DNA of 64,000 nt, from NCBI RefSeq assembly GCF_026212465.1, contig NC_080050.1, positions 3,720,644 to 3,784,643 on the forward strand, given 5' to 3'. Below the pieces are notes generated by a model. The model was not told where the DNA came from. It did no database searches and worked only from the letters and a program-made list of their open reading frames with translations. The translations under genes and the position numbers were made by a program. Origin of the DNA: Amaranthus tricolor (taxonomy: Eukaryota > Streptophyta > Magnoliopsida > Caryophyllales > Amaranthaceae). Of the stretch, positions 40,257 through 54,224 are shown piece after piece (the stretch's first letter is position 1; every line of letters starts with the position of its first letter).

Positions 40257-43200
40257 TCCCCATTAAAAAAAAAAAGAAATTGTAATTTTCCGTGATTAGA
40301 GGATACTCATACTAAATCACCTTCGTTTCTCCTTTTGACATTCAATGGACTCTTGCCAAACACTACACTTTCTTTCTTCTTTTTTTGAAAAACAAATTAT
40401 ATAATATGTTATCAATAATACTCCTATTCAATTAGTATCTTGTGCCAAAAAAAAAAGGATATGGTAGGGTAAGGGAAGGTAGATAGCTCTCAATTTCTAG
40501 TGGTCTAGTACTTAAAAGTATTTTTCATGACATTATGATCCATGTATAAGGAGTTAAAAAAAAATATGGATATATGTTATATCCATTGAAGGATAAATTG
40601 ATGATAAATTTTCAATACAATGTAATTTTAGCTTATTTATGTAATTATTACATATATACTAACTAGATAATATTTATGCGATCCATATTATTTCTTCTGA
40701 AATATCTATATAATTTATAATGTAAATTGTTAGACTCCAAGTAGATACTTCTAGTATCTTGTACTTTTTTTTTAACAAATTATAGTTTGTACAAATGTAT
40801 GAATGTTATGTTTGGGAACGATGATTTTATTTGACAATTTGGAATTAGCTTAAATTTATTGTTTGGCAATTCAAAAATTTTCACATTTGGATTTGAGTCA
40901 AATTCCACCATTGGGTTTAAAATAGTTAAAGTTGTGAATTTGAAAATGACTATCCAAATCTTGTCATTATCAAATTCTTCATATATGATTTTGATAATTG
41001 AAATTCATATTTGAAATGAAATACTTATTTTCAAACACTACACAAATATATTGTTATTTTTAGTTTTTTATTACTCACATTATAAAAAGTCAATAACGAT
41101 AACATCATATCAATTTGGAAGAAATTTTTTTTGTCACAATGAGACACCTACGCTATTTTAAAACTAAATCATGTAAACAATGTTTTATCTTAGTGTTAAT
41201 TAATTGTGCAAGACTTTTAAGGCAATTTACTCTCTCTTTCCTATAAAATTTGTCTCATTTTTCTTTAAGTTTGTCATATTAAATTTCTCTTATTTTTATT
41301 TTTGGTCTTAATCTATTATAGTCCACACTCTTTCTTTCATTCACATTTATTCATTTAGTTTAATTTTTGGTCTAATGGAACAAATTAAATACCACTTTTC
41401 TTAATTTGTTAACTAATTATTTATGGAGTAGATTTGGTGAGACTCAGACAAGGGAGTATATCATAATTTATCTTAAATAGCATCGTACTTGTTTAGAGAC
41501 CGCCATAATAATTGTGACAAAATGTTTTAAGTCTTTCTCTTACCAAATTTCTCCAACATTTATGTGGGAAATAAAAAAAATTATGTAAATTAGTATTTTA
41601 TTGAAAAATAAGGAAAATATATCTACGAGATAAAATTGTATAATAAATGTGTAAATGAAAATAAAAAATATTAAATATAATTTAAAATTAAAATAAGATA
41701 AATTTAATAGAATAAACTTACAAAATAAAATAAATTTTATGGGACATTGGAGTACTCCATTAATTCCCGTGTAACAACGGAACACTAAGACAGCGAAAGG
41801 AAAGATCTATGTAAACAAACTACTACACAAATATTCCCTACCTTTGTTTATTTGCTAGGAGGAAAAAGGATTGGCGACTTTATTGCATGCTCTTTAGTCT
41901 TTTATTATTTTTTACTCTTATGTTTTAGGTGTTTATTTAGATTGTCAGATTGAATTCAGTGTACATATTTTAAGTCTGTTTAAAATCAGGAAGTCTTAAT
42001 GTAATTATAAATTTATTTTGAAGTTGGGCTAAATCGTATTCAATACAAAAGTCAGATAAATATCGAATCGTCAAATCTATTTTAAACACTTTTACAATAG
42101 AGTAGTATTTATGGAATGAGCTTTGAATTTCATCATCATTCTATGAAGTTAAGTTTTTACTTATGTGCCTGTATTGATGTTACTTGTGTTGTGTCCGCAT
42201 ACTTCTTTAAATGTAAGATTGTCATATTCATGCAAATTAACTTCATGTCTAATGTTCCAAATTAGGTAGAACGTAGAAAAGAATTGTAATGATTCATTGT
42301 TTGAGTCGTTAAGAAGTTGATCGGATTAGGGACGAGGATGCAAATTTAATTTCAATTTAAATAATAAATACGAAGAATTTTTATATTTACTTGTGCTATT
42401 AAGGAAATTTTAAGAGAAGTATAAGTTGGCATGGTCAAAATAGCATGATGTGATGAAATGAAAAAGTAAATGTTGTACGTAGTGAAGAAAAATAAATAAT
42501 GATATTTAGTTTTAGAAATATATAAAAGCGAAGAAAACACCGTAATATATGAGGTAGCTAATAACCAAGAAAAAAGTAATAGGTGAGGTATTTAAAAGTC
42601 TACGAAGAGTTATACAACAAGTTGGAATCAAAAGAAAGCAAAAATAATCTCTATAGGATGGTCAAAAGAAGATAAATGCTTTGAAAGGATCTGTGTAGGG
42701 TTTTATAATACAAACCATGAAAAAAGAGTACTAAAAAGTTGAATGGTCATACCATCAAGCAGAAAGTTACTAATCTATGAAGCTAAAATTAACCAAAAAT
42801 TATTTTTTATACTTTCAGGAAAAAAAAAAGAGAGAAAAGAGATAAATAGCAGTAGGTAGATAATAAGAGACTTAGAAAATCCAAAGATAAAAATTGACTT
42901 TAAACTAAATTGAATACGACATAATAAATAAATATCGCTTCGACATAAAAAATTATAATATAATTTTCTTAAAGTTGTTTGACTCAATTTTCTTAAGAAA
43001 GGAGATACACCAAAATTGTTCTTGCCCAAATGGTATAAATTTGTTTTTTATGAGGAAGGTCAAAGAATCTAGAGACAAGATGATGAGTAAGAAGACTTGA
43101 TTTTGTTGGGCATACTAACATGTTACTTGTTTGTATTCCTCCAATCTTATGCTACTTTTTTATTGGGCATACTAACAAGAAAAAAATAGGTATATAATAA

Positions 43201-45072
43201 ATAAAGAATATTTAAAAAATTTATATTAATTGTAGTAAACTAGTAATTACTCTTGGTATATGTGATACTCTTAATTTAAATAGGGTCAATAACTATTTAA
43301 AACGATTTTATTTAATCTATATTACTATATATATATAATATCGCCAAGCAAATGACACCAATTCTAACCATTATTGTTTTGAAATTATATTTTTCAAGTA
43401 ATGCTAACTTAGTAAATAATTAAAAACTCTTATCTTTATTTAAGGGAACAATTTCTTTCCACACAAATATGAAAATTAGATAATTTTTTGATTAATTGTT
43501 TATCCATAACTTGATATTATGAGTTATATTTTCATTTACTAGCTTAGAGATGTGAGGAGGCGTGGTCTTGCCTAGAGTCAGCCCTATTTTAATTTGTTTT
43601 TCTAAAGTTCTATTCTAATTAGGTAATTTTCTAGGAATCATGTATAAACTTCTTTTACCTATTGATTATATTCAGTATTCGATTCTCTTTACAAATAGTA
43701 ATAATTATTCACTTTATTTGTGGACGTAACTAACACATTATTAGCGAATCATTTGTGCGTGCCATTTTTATTGTTTTTTCAATTTATTTTTGTTGGATTT
43801 CTCATAACAAATAACGTAAAAGCCTTGTAATTTCCATTTTTCTCATGAATGGTTTATCCAATGAAATGTGTACTCTTCTCATTATGAGGCGCATTTTATT
43901 ATCCATGAAAGTCATAAATAATTCAATTAATCACCTTTTTCTTTCATTTATTCTTCAAGTTGACAAATCACAAATCTACCAGCTATGGCTACTTTATTTT
44001 TTGGGTTGTCAATTGATTTTAAAATGAGATGTATTTGAATAAGCTGGATTTGTACTTCAAAATCTCATGATTTTTTTTTTTAGAATCTTTGGACTAAATT
44101 CAAAAAAACATATATTAAATAAGATAAATTAACAAAACTCTAATATGAATTAATCGACTCGAAACATTTCACCCAAAACACGATAATATGAATTTTCACG
44201 TCTAACCACTACTCATTAGTCATTAGCTTTTGTAAGGTTGCGAATTGAAAAGCATTTCTGCAAATCAATTTTATATGATCAATTAAATTTGTTTTATATT
44301 CAACAATATCCATAATGTCAGATTTTAATTCTAAAAGATTAGAGTCGGCTACATAAATCAATATATCAGTTTCAATGGTTATACATATAAATTCTTCTTT
44401 TCCATTCATTTCGACATTTAACCACCCCAATTTGTAAGTCTAGATACTTTATATCATTTCCATGCACTCATGACCTATTATCTTCGAAATTTTTCACCCT
44501 ATTTTTTAAGTCTAATGAGCTCTAACTTCTATCTTTCTCACTGGTTATCTATACTCCGTCTTTATACATACACAAATCATCTTAATTAAATGAATCACTT
44601 TTATCTTTTCCTCAGTATTTACAACTATTCAATCCTTTCTTATATCTTCATTTTAAAACCAATCACTCAAAATACGTCTACTCATCTTTCTGAAGCATTA
44701 AAATATTAAAAATTAATTTATAAGTTGTGGACCTAGTTATATATGGTATGTATATACTACATAAGTTGGAGTTGCTCATTGCAATTTACAGATCAAACAA
44801 TGCTGGCATTGAAGCCAGCTTATGCACTCCAATTTCCGACTACATTAACCAATTAAATCTTCATTTCTAAGAAATCTCTACCAATAATTCTTATTTTACT
44901 TAAAATTATTAAAATAGTGAATTTTTTTGTTTTATTTGTTTATTTTTTTTATGTTTTGTGGTTCTCAAGTTTTTAAGGAATTGGCTAAATGTCGAATTAT
45001 TGGATCTATTTTAATTTGGTTAATATAAAATTTAATGCAAGAATTACATTGAATAATCCAACATATATTTTC
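40251..45072. other. Intergenic, AT-rich, no gene seen
   Basis: No supported gene in 4.8 kb. A possible MITE relic lies at about 40810-41040 (TGTTTGGGA at the left, TTTCAAACACT at the right). A degenerate Stowaway-like pair lies at about 41228-41457 (TACTCTCTCTTTCC and AGGGAGTATA). Short ORFs here have no recognisable domain. Confidence 0.5.
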
Positions 45073-45450
45073 ATGATTTTCCTACAATAATTCCACCTAT
45101 TGATTAATCATGAATAATCTCAACTTTAAGGGGTATTTGCTTATAGTATGTAACATGATGACTTGTTATAGTAGGTAATTTACCAAAAAAATAATCTAAA
45201 AATTAATGTAAAATTTTAAAAAAATTTGAAAATTTACATTAAAAAATTTGCATAATAAAAAAAATTAGAAATAAAATTCTAACATTTTTTTTACATTTTT
45301 TTGACATTTTATTTTAATTTACTTTTTTTAAAAATAAATATAACTTGCTATAGCAAGTCATTCAATTCTTAGAATTACTCTAGGAAAATACTCTTAAAAT
45401 TAAAATTATTCATGATTAATCAATAGATAAGATTATTATTGGAAAATCAA
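45073..45450. mobile_element. Fold-back element with about 65-bp inverted ends
   Basis: The left arm (ATGATTTTCC, TATTGATTAATCATGAATAA, CTTTAAGGGGTATTT) pairs with the right arm, whose complement reads TTGATTTTCC, TATTGATTAATCATGAATAA and TTTTAAGAGTATTTT. Inside, ATGACTTGTTATAG and CTATAGCAAGTCAT also pair. No protein. The superfamily is not assigned. Confidence 0.7.
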
Positions 45451-46991
45451 GAAAAAAATTTAAATTATTTTAAATAATTTTTCCAAATTTAATTTACTTA
45501 AAATAAACAGCGAAGGCATGAACAGCGAAACACCACTAATAAGAGGAGAAATACAAATTTTTATTTATTTATTTATGATTTCGGGTGATTAATGGACCAA
45601 AGATTATACTCTGTGTCCCCTGTATACAGCTAATTGACTTGTAATTTTGGTGTATATATAGTTGAAACTTTTCATAAATTAAATCGTATGTATAATACAA
45701 ATGTACCTACAATGTATAAAAATAATCATATAATTTGATGCATTATCTTATAATAAAGATTAGGACCGGAATGTTCTTTTTTAAAGTCATCAAGATTATG
45801 TTAACTTGTAAATCCCAATGATTGTGCACTATGTTTGATTACAGGTAATACCTACCTGTCATACAAAATCAACTAATAGTTGGATGAAGAGGTGTTAAAA
45901 AATACTTAATGATTCCATATTTATTTAATTTTACATGTAATTGAGTTTGATTTGGCTTAACTGTACAAATGTTTATAATTATGTAAAAACTAAAATGGAT
46001 ACAAAACCTAATTTTAAATCAACCTGAAATATCTTATTTGAAATCAACCCAATGACTGAATAAACATCTCTGGGTGGATAAAAGAGCTTACCTAAATCTA
46101 TCCATCGGGTAACCTACCCACTACTAATAAATACTAAGATAATGTAGTGGAATCCAACTCACTAATAACAAATATTATTTTATTTATTTATAATAATGAA
46201 TGATTTATCCGCCAGGTCAACAATTTTTTTTTCATGGATAAGATGGAGTACTAAGTTACTCCATTATCAACTCTTGTTTTTCCTCTTCAACTAATGTCTA
46301 CCAACCATATTCATCTAATTATACTTATAATTATTATGGTGTAATATTAGTCAATGTATGACATATGACTTTTGCTATTCAATTTCCTACACGAGGTTAA
46401 AAAATAAGAAAAATTGTATATAATAAATTGAACTTTAATTAATAATAATTTATGTTGTTGAGTTTTAATTATTATATTTGATGGAACGAATTTTAAATTT
46501 AATTACATTCAACATACTTTTAATTGTCGATGACTAAACAAATTTTAGTGTTTGTGTCAATGTCTAAATCTCGAACAATATCTTGTGAGTCTAATTTAGC
46601 CTAATCCAACACCCCAATTTGTGTCAAACATAAACAATAGTAATTAAAGGTAGAATTTTGATGGACAAGTAAAGAATTAACAATTTTCAAATTGTATTTT
46701 ACTTTTTATTTAACTGTTTTACTTATTCGAAATGATGCAGAATGAATGAGACAAAGAAGTATCGAACAAGTAGCTAGGTTATACAAGTACATACATGGTT
46801 GATGCTACAGCTCAAGGTGAACGAGATCAAGCGCAAAAGTGCTGGAAAATGTGTTGTTACTTTGCTACTTTGACCACTATTGTTGACCACTTCATCCCCA
46901 TGAAAAACAATGTGTAATGTACTTTCTATTTCAAAGAATTTGCTAATTGAGATTTGGTTGTAGAAGAATAAGATAAAAAAAATACATAAAT
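45451..46991. other. Intergenic, no gene seen
   Basis: AT-rich; no supported ORF. Confidence 0.6.
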
Positions 46992-47123
46992 TTTTATATG
47001 AGACGGTTTTACCATGAAACATGTTCCATCTTTGGGTTAAATAGTCTAATAATAGAAACTTTAGCTTATAAGCTTCTTGTTTTGAAGTCATCTCACCGTG
47101 AGACGGTTTCATACAAGACGGAC
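46992..47123. repeat. MITE-like palindromic element, second full copy (inverted)
   Basis: Its complement aligns end-to-end with 10278-10411: CTTGTATGAAACCGTCTCAC, AAGCTTATAAGCTAAAGTTT, ACCGTCTCATA. Confidence 0.6.
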
Positions 47124-47861
47124 TAAAAAAAATAAACAAGAATATGTGCGCGAATCGAAAAGAGAAACTAAATTCGCGGGTGAGATTGTTAAATAATATG
47201 AGATTATTGTTGAAAAAAACGTTACAAATTCATTAAGACAATCTAAAATAAAATTTATGTAGATTAATAAGGACAAAATATTTGCAATTAAAAACACTCA
47301 AAATTCAAAATAATCTCATTCAAAATCCAACACAATTAATCTTGAAGCCCACCTTCTCTTTGAAATTAACCATTTAAACCAAGAATAATATTGTTGTAGA
47401 TTTTTTTTTTATGTATAAGAAAAATTTAATAAAGTAGAATTTTATTTTATTCATTTTAATATATATTTAAAAAAGTTAGTGCATTAGTTAGCATAAAAAC
47501 AAAAATATAGCAACAATAATATACTAAATACTATGAATTGTATTTTCTTATCATTTTACTATCAATAATTTTTTATTATAAAAAAATTAAATTTTATCTC
47601 AATTAGATTAAATACCACGTTCACTTCTCTTATGACTTATCCAACTTTTTGCTACCTTATCAAAATCACCAAACCGTATGCTTCAAAACATAGAAACCAA
47701 TGGGCTCATTTTGGCCAACAGAGAACACAAAAACTAACATCCAAAACAGGCCAGAAAAGACTATTATTCTTCAAAAACATATTAAAAATTAGATTTTTTT
47801 TGAGATGTAATAAAAATTACATAATTAAAAATACTAAATTTAATTACTCTTACATGAAAAA

Positions 47862-48285
47862 AAGTTCAAGTGAAAATCATTCTTATATGAGAATTGTAAG
47901 AATCAATCTGCCTAACAAAAAAGTGTTACCTTTTTTACTAAAAAAAGTGTTACTTTTAGGTAAAAAAGTATTAATTTTTTTAAAAAAATATATCTAAATG
48001 ATACTTTTCGGCAAAAAAATATTACTTTTAGAAAAAAAGTTTCAACAAAATCACAAAAGGTGTTAGTTTTTGAAAAAATCTTGTTACTTTGTATTATTTA
48101 TTTTTTAAAAAAATATATTTTATTTCTAAAATAATCACTTTTTTGCTAAAAAGCACCACTTTTTTTAGAAAGAAAGGTAACATCTTTTTGTCTAAAGTAG
48201 CACCTTTTCTGTAAAAAGTTACACTTTTTTATCAGGCAAATGAGTTTTCACGTTTCTCATATAAATTTGGTTCTCACTGGAACTT
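47862..48285. mobile_element. Inverted-repeat element with GTTACTTTT-rich core
   Basis: The left arm starts AAGTTCAAGTGAAAATCATT and the complement of the right arm reads AAGTTCCAGTGAGAACCAAA; both continue with TTATATGAGAA and end in AAAAAAGTGTTAC-like sequence, about 70 bp of inverted repeat. The core repeats AAAAAGTGTTAC and its complement many times. No protein. It ends about 200 bp past the 3' end of the transporter gene. Confidence 0.65.
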
Positions 48286-48481
48286 AACCCACTCTTATAT
48301 ATATATACTTTCATATTACTCTACAATTTATTACACTTGAGAGTTCATACAATATAAACAAGAAACAATATATTTTTATCGCCCATTTCTTCTATAGGCG
48401 TCACATCATCAAAACAATGGCTAAGGTTTAGAGGGCGAGACCCTTACATTACATACAATAAAAGAGCATGCTCCTATGAAT

Positions 48482-51400
48482 TTATATAGCATTTTTCCTA
48501 TTATAAATGTAAGACTTGGAGCAATACACAAAAAGAATGAGTCCTATGACACTAAGACCAGCAAGTAGGGAATAGAAGTAATCGAGATGAGCTCGATTAA
48601 GATTGTTCGAGAACCAACTGTCTTGACCGTTGCTTCCGGTTGATTTGTCAATGACGGAAACCATCAAACTGCTTAGAAGGCTCCCTAAACCGAATACGCT
48701 TAAATAAAGCGACAGACCCACACTTCTTAGTTCTGTTGGAACTTGGTCATAGAAAAATTCTTGCAAACCGACCATAGTGAACACATCTGATACACCGAAT
48801 AGCACGTACTGAGGGACTAACCACCATACACTCATTGGGACTGTCGTATCAGGCAAATCAATCAGCCCGTGTTCAAATGCAGTGTTGAGGCGTTTCTTCT
48901 CTACTATAGCCGCAATTACCATAGACACGATGGAAATTAACATCCCCATTCCAATTCTTTGGAGCATGGTTATTCCAGCTGGTTTTCCGGTTAATGTTCT
49001 TGCTATGGGAACTAAAATACGGTCGTAGATGGGAATGAAGAGGACAACTGATAGGCTGATAAAGGATTGTAATGAAGCGGGTGGGACAGAGAAGTTGGGC
49101 CCTAATGATCTGTCCATGGTTAGACCTTGTTTGATGAAAAAAGTCGAGGACTGTGAAAAGACGATTGCATATACAAGGCTGGCTGCCCATACCGGAAACA
49201 GTCTAAGAACTGCCTTTGCCTCCTCAACCTCACTCTTGCAACAAGCTATATTGTTGTCATCCGAACTACGAAGACCAATCAAAGCTTTGTTCAAAAACCT
49301 GTAATTTGACGCAAATAAAAAAGTGCATTATCGAAGTTTTGCGAGCCAAAAGAAAGTGAGCAAATGTGAACAGTTGATTATAACAACAAAAAGTTTCTTC
49401 CAGGTCGGAGTACAAAGGATGAAATCGTAGTATATAGTATTGGACCCTAAGGGTCCGGGCAAGGGTCTGGGTGCAAAAAATATTTTTAGAACCTTAAATT
49501 TCACCTAAGAAAATAAGTAAAGGTCCGGGTCCATACCCTAAGACCGTGATCTGCGTCTGGACCCTACCATAAAGTTACGGTCCGGGTAGGCTCCAGACCC
49601 GACCCATACCCTTAAATGCCCATCCCTCACAAAAGTGTCATTGTTTGACAATTCATAATTTAGCAAAAATAATGGAGATTTCACAGAAAAGCCAATTCAG
49701 ACACGAACCAAAATCTGCAAACAAGAAGAATGACGGTATATAATGACATGTATTAACAGCAGAGTATTTCGTACCAAAATTGTTCAGAACCATGGAAAGC
49801 AATGAATCCTTGAGCTTCCTCTTCGACTTCAATTGTTGACTGTTTTACGTGCCAATTCCTTGCTGCTGCGGCAAAAACTCTCCCGATCCTAACAAAGGCA
49901 CTGTGTTCTTCACCTGTGACGATATACCTATAGGTCGGAGTCCCAATCAAAAATAACACTAAAGCAATTGTCATAATGATGCACGGGATTCCAAATCCGA
50001 TGCCCCAGCCAACATTATCCTGAATGTAGTTTAAAACGGAAATCACTAGCAATGGCCCAAGACACATGCACCAGTACCACCAATTGAAGAATGAACTTTT
50101 TGCTTTGCTCTCGTCCGGATCTTGTCCATCAAACTGGTCCGCGCCAAAAGCTTGGACACAAGGTTTATGACCGGATTGCCCAATGGCCACAAGATATAAT
50201 GAGAGATATATAAAAACCGTTCGGAAAGGTTGTGTACCACAATCGCTTGTGGTATTATTGCATCCGAAAGGCAGCACAGCTGCAAGTGTTAACAAGCCCA
50301 GACCCTATTATTAAGGCACATACAAAAGGAAAACATTGATCAGATTTGTTACATCCCCTAGATGTATAAAGCAAGACACAAAAGTCACACTTCTGGATAT
50401 AAAGGAAAAACAATCCATAGAGCTCGACACGGATGAATGTCAATATTCTAAGCCATTAATCAATTTAGGTGGTTAAGCTCTTCAAAAATTTTATTTTCAG
50501 AGCCCTTTTTCCATTTATCACTTTTTAGTTTTTACTATCTATTTTTTCCATTTTCTAAGAACAATTTACTAACTCATTTTCGGCACTGCATACATGATAA
50601 AAGTAGGTAAATTGGGGAAAAAAGAAAAGAGACAATTATTAGGTGAGAATTGAGTGAAAAGACCAGTGTTTCAATCACTAAATTTTTTAGGTGAAAATTG
50701 TGTGTAAAAACCAGTGTTTCAATCACAATTATTAGGTGAAAAGAGACAATTTACTAGCTCAAACCTTTTAAGCTTACAGTAGTGTAGACAACAAATGGAC
50801 ATGATCTTTAGCATATAAAAACCAGTGTTTCAATCCCTAAATTTTTTAGAGATAGGTTGGCTCAATGAGTCGTCTTGAAAAATTTGGAGGCCCTGTGCAA
50901 AATTTGTATTATGCATCTTATTTATAATAAATATATTTATTTTATTAATAAACTTAACATATTTCTTTTTTTGATTAATTTTTTCATATACTGGAGAAAG
51001 AGGAAGCCCTGTGCGGTCTATCATCTCGCACACCCTCAAAGACCCCCCTGCCAAGTAGACTTTATTAGTTACTTGACAAAACAATACAATTATATGGCAC
51101 CACACTTTGGTCTTGAAATAAAAGGGAGGCAAGTAATGCACTCCTCACTCTCCACTCTCTAGTGTATAATAAACACATGGAATATACAGAATATGACTAA
51201 TGGAAATGTTTGAGCAAGGAGTCCAATGAGTTACAAACAACTTTGTTGAATCAAAAGATCAACTAAACAGCTAATGGTCTCTATTTACCTTGGATGTGCC
51301 AACATGCTCTTTACTTGTGTAGATTTACACTTTGTAAGATAAGAACTTAGGAGGGAATGGAATGGAAAAGAAAGGGAAGAGAAAGGAAGATAAGGAAATA

Positions 51401-53492
51401 ATATGGATGTTTACGAGGGAAAGGAAGGGAGAGGAAGAGAAAAGACCATTTATCACGAATCTTTTCACATATAAAGAGATTTAGTTATAAATATAATCAA
51501 GGGATTTTAATCCCTTCAAATCCCTTCCATACAAATCTTTCCCTCCAAGATTGGTAATAAAGCAAAGGATATATCCCTCTAAATCCCTCCCTTTTCTTTC
51601 TCTCCAACTCCTTCAATCCAAACAGTGTTACTAATGAAACTTAACAACTTCAATATGAATCCTAGTCAATCAATATTTATGCATAATGTTAATTCATCGT
51701 CCAATTTTCTGTGGTATTTTTAACCTCGGCAAACTGATTACCTCCTCTTCCCCCTCCCCCCTCCCCTGAAATTTTGAATTCAAATGATCAACAGTCAACA
51801 CTCTCAGATGCAGGAAACACCAGTCAGACCATCTTTTCACTCCACCACCAGCACCACCCAACCTCCCCCCGTCGACCACAGCAGTCTTCCACACTTGTTA
51901 CTAGATACTCTAAGACCTCTAATTAATAGCCAACTAACCATCATTAAAAAAACACCAAATTTTCAAAAATTCCATAATCGGTATCATTAGAACACTGTAA
52001 GTCGTCCTAGACTATAGAGAGAAAAAGGATTAACTAAAAAATTAACACCACGTTGAGCAGGAGAGAGAACGGAGTTTTGTTTGTTCAGTGCGAGCTGATG
52101 GGTGTTAATGGCGCTGAACAAACTCTAGATGGAAGCTACGATATTTATCTCATTTGTTAAGGTACTAGACAAGATAAGACCAACATGTTTTCTTAGCCTA
52201 ATTAAACAAAACATGGTCATCACATAACCTAAATTTGTTCTCCCCATATCTTTTTCTTCATTACTTTATGCTTCCCTAACGAGGACCAAAGCAACTACGT
52301 GACATGTTATGAAGTTATCCACAAGAAACAGGAAGTTGAACATAAACTAGGTGCACAATTAATTTAGAAAACGATTACCATACTTACGGTACACCAATAC
52401 TTCATATCAATTATTGATAAAAATACAATCTACAATTACTCCATTCAAACAAATCTAGAAAACAACTTCATACCAAGAAAAGAAATGTTCTCATACATTT
52501 TCTACAATTATCAAGCCCTTTCATTTGGGTAATTGATAATGACATAAGCACCAATAATTAAAATTGATTGCACAAAAGCAACCATCATCATCTTAAATGC
52601 AACAACCAACTTCTTTATTGAAAACACTTTAAGCACCACAACATCATTATATAACAAACAAAGTTACATTCATGATCATAATAGTATGAGGAATCCTCAA
52701 AATGAAAAAGGAGAATCATACCAAGATGTATATGAAGGAAGACACAACAATGGTTCGGTAGCGACCGAGAAAGGAATCAGCAATAATAGCACCAACAATC
52801 GGGAAAAGAGACCCAAATCCACCCCAAGCATTGGCATTGGCAGCCGCAGTAGCCGTTGATTGACCCAATGGTCCAGTCAAATAGGTAATCAAATTTGATG
52901 TAATCCCATAATAAGCAATTCTCTCTGCTACTTCCACTCCTATAAATAATCAAAAACAATTCAACTACCCAAAAACATTCAGCATAAACCCATGTCAACT
53001 AGGTGGAATTTTCACAACAAAGACTTAAAATTTGGGAATCTTATGCAATCTCAATAATATGGGATTTATTAATATGAACACTATTTTAACAACCCAGAAA
53101 ATTTCTGTAAAAACCCAGGTGAAGGTAGAACAACCCACAAATAATCAGTACAAACCCAATCTAAAAGGTGAAAAATTTTACATCAAAAACTTGAAATTTA
53201 AGAATTGGATGTAATCCCATTTATGGGTATCATTCGCAAACTTCAAATACAATTAGTACATTAAAAACCCAGAAAAATTCTGAAGAACTTTAACCTAACT
53301 ATTGAAACTTAAGGAAATTGAAAAAAGTAACAAACCAATGATAAAAGAAGCGGATCTCCAACGACCATGTTTGGATCGAATTGCAGGGTGGCCATTGTAA
53401 TCAACAGCACCATCAACAGTATCTTCTTGAGGGAGAAGAAACGGAGTTTCTGCATCTTCTGCCAAAGAAGCTACTGAGATGGTGGCCGCCAT
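48482..53492 (-). CDS. NRT1/PTR family transporter 1 (NPF5-like)
   Basis: Four exons are inferred on the minus strand: 53492-53336, 52939-52722, 50304-49775 and 49298-48482, coding 573 residues, a normal length for the family. Exon phases are 1, 0 and 2 and all introns are GT-AG. The proton-coupling motif ExxER is EVAER at residues 55-59. [29 protein letters not shown] and [19 protein letters not shown] are typical of POT/PTR carriers with 12 membrane helices. NPF proteins carry nitrate, peptides, hormones or other metabolites across membranes with protons; the substrate here cannot be read from sequence. At the exon 3/4 border the codon reads Trp where related proteins, including the neighbour, usually have Arg (QF-R-FL). 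Intron 3 (476 bp) is absent from the tandem paralogue. Confidence 0.88.
49430..49625. repeat. GGGTCCGGGT-rich inverted repeat in intron 3 of transporter 1
   Basis: Blocks such as GGGTCCGGGCAAGGGTCTGGG at the left and CCAGACCCGACCCATACCC at the right can pair. The sequence is far more GC-rich than the rest of the intron and looks like an old fold-back insertion. Confidence 0.45.
51345..51625. repeat. Fold-back MITE in intron 2 of transporter 1
   Basis: The left half is purine-rich (GGAATGGAAAAGAAAGGGAA) and the right half pyrimidine-rich (CCCTCCCTTTTCTTTCTCTCC), ending ATCCAAACA. Same design as the copies at 1459-1736 and 63045-63305. Confidence 0.5.
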
Positions 53493-53520
53493 TGTTGATC
53501 TATACTCCTCAGATACCAGC

Positions 53521-53975
53521 TGGGTAATCTGAGGAGATTCAATAATTATTTAAGACTTCAAATGATGTCTGTGTCTCATGTTTGGTATAACTGTGCAATA
53601 AATCAAATATTGACCACACTTTTGTCCAAAAGAAACCAACAAAACTAACACTGAATGATGAGATTAAATAATTATTATTACTATTTATTTTTTTTTATAT
53701 TGTAAATACTCAATTTTTTAATATTATTATTTATTTAATTAATTATTTTTTTTATTTTATAACAATTAACTAATTTAATATTTTTGTTCAATAAATAAAC
53801 ATTTGTTGTTTGTATATAAGCATTATGTTTTAATTTGTTAACTAAAGATGGTAATCATAGTATAGGAAAATGTTTTTATAGAGGTCCATTGTTTGTCAAT
53901 GCTTACTATTGCCAATACTAAACCATTGATAGCACGCATTAACCAAGATCCAATGGCCGAGCAGCGTAGTTGACG
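53521..53975. promoter_or_regulatory. Remaining upstream region of transporter 1
   Basis: About 455 bp lie between the leader of transporter 1 and the left end of the 6-kb Mutator element. They hold whatever native promoter remains next to the gene. They are AT-rich and I could not assign individual elements. Confidence 0.4.
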
Positions 53976-54109
53976 GAAAATTTGAAAAAAAAAGATTATT
54001 TAACAACTTTATTTCAAAAATAAGCTTCGTGAAAACTTTATTCCCAAAATAAGCGTCCGCACATCCAAACCTAGGCTTGGTGTTAAAACACTGTTACTAA
54101 CAACGAAAA

Positions 54110-54113
<4 letters not shown>

Positions 54114-54185
<72 letters not shown>
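54114..54185. repeat. (AT)n microsatellite in the left end of the Mutator element
   Basis: About 70 bp of AT dinucleotides just inside the left terminal repeat. It probably expanded after insertion, since the right end and the small element at 9726 lack it. Confidence 0.9.
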
Positions 54186-54189
<4 letters not shown>

Positions 54190-54224
54190 GCATCAAGTCG
54201 CTGTATCTAACAGCGACTTGATGC
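54190..54224. repeat. Perfect subterminal palindrome of the Mutator element
   Basis: Arms of 15 bp (GCATCAAGTCGCTGT and its exact complement) enclose a 5-base loop. The inner part is the same GTCGCTGT...ACAGCGAC motif found in the 9726 element and at 59855-59871. Confidence 0.85.

Noticed and set aside
47632..47997. 121-codon ORF
   Set aside because: It is Lys/Asn/Phe-rich, as AT-rich DNA gives by chance, and runs into the inverted-repeat element.
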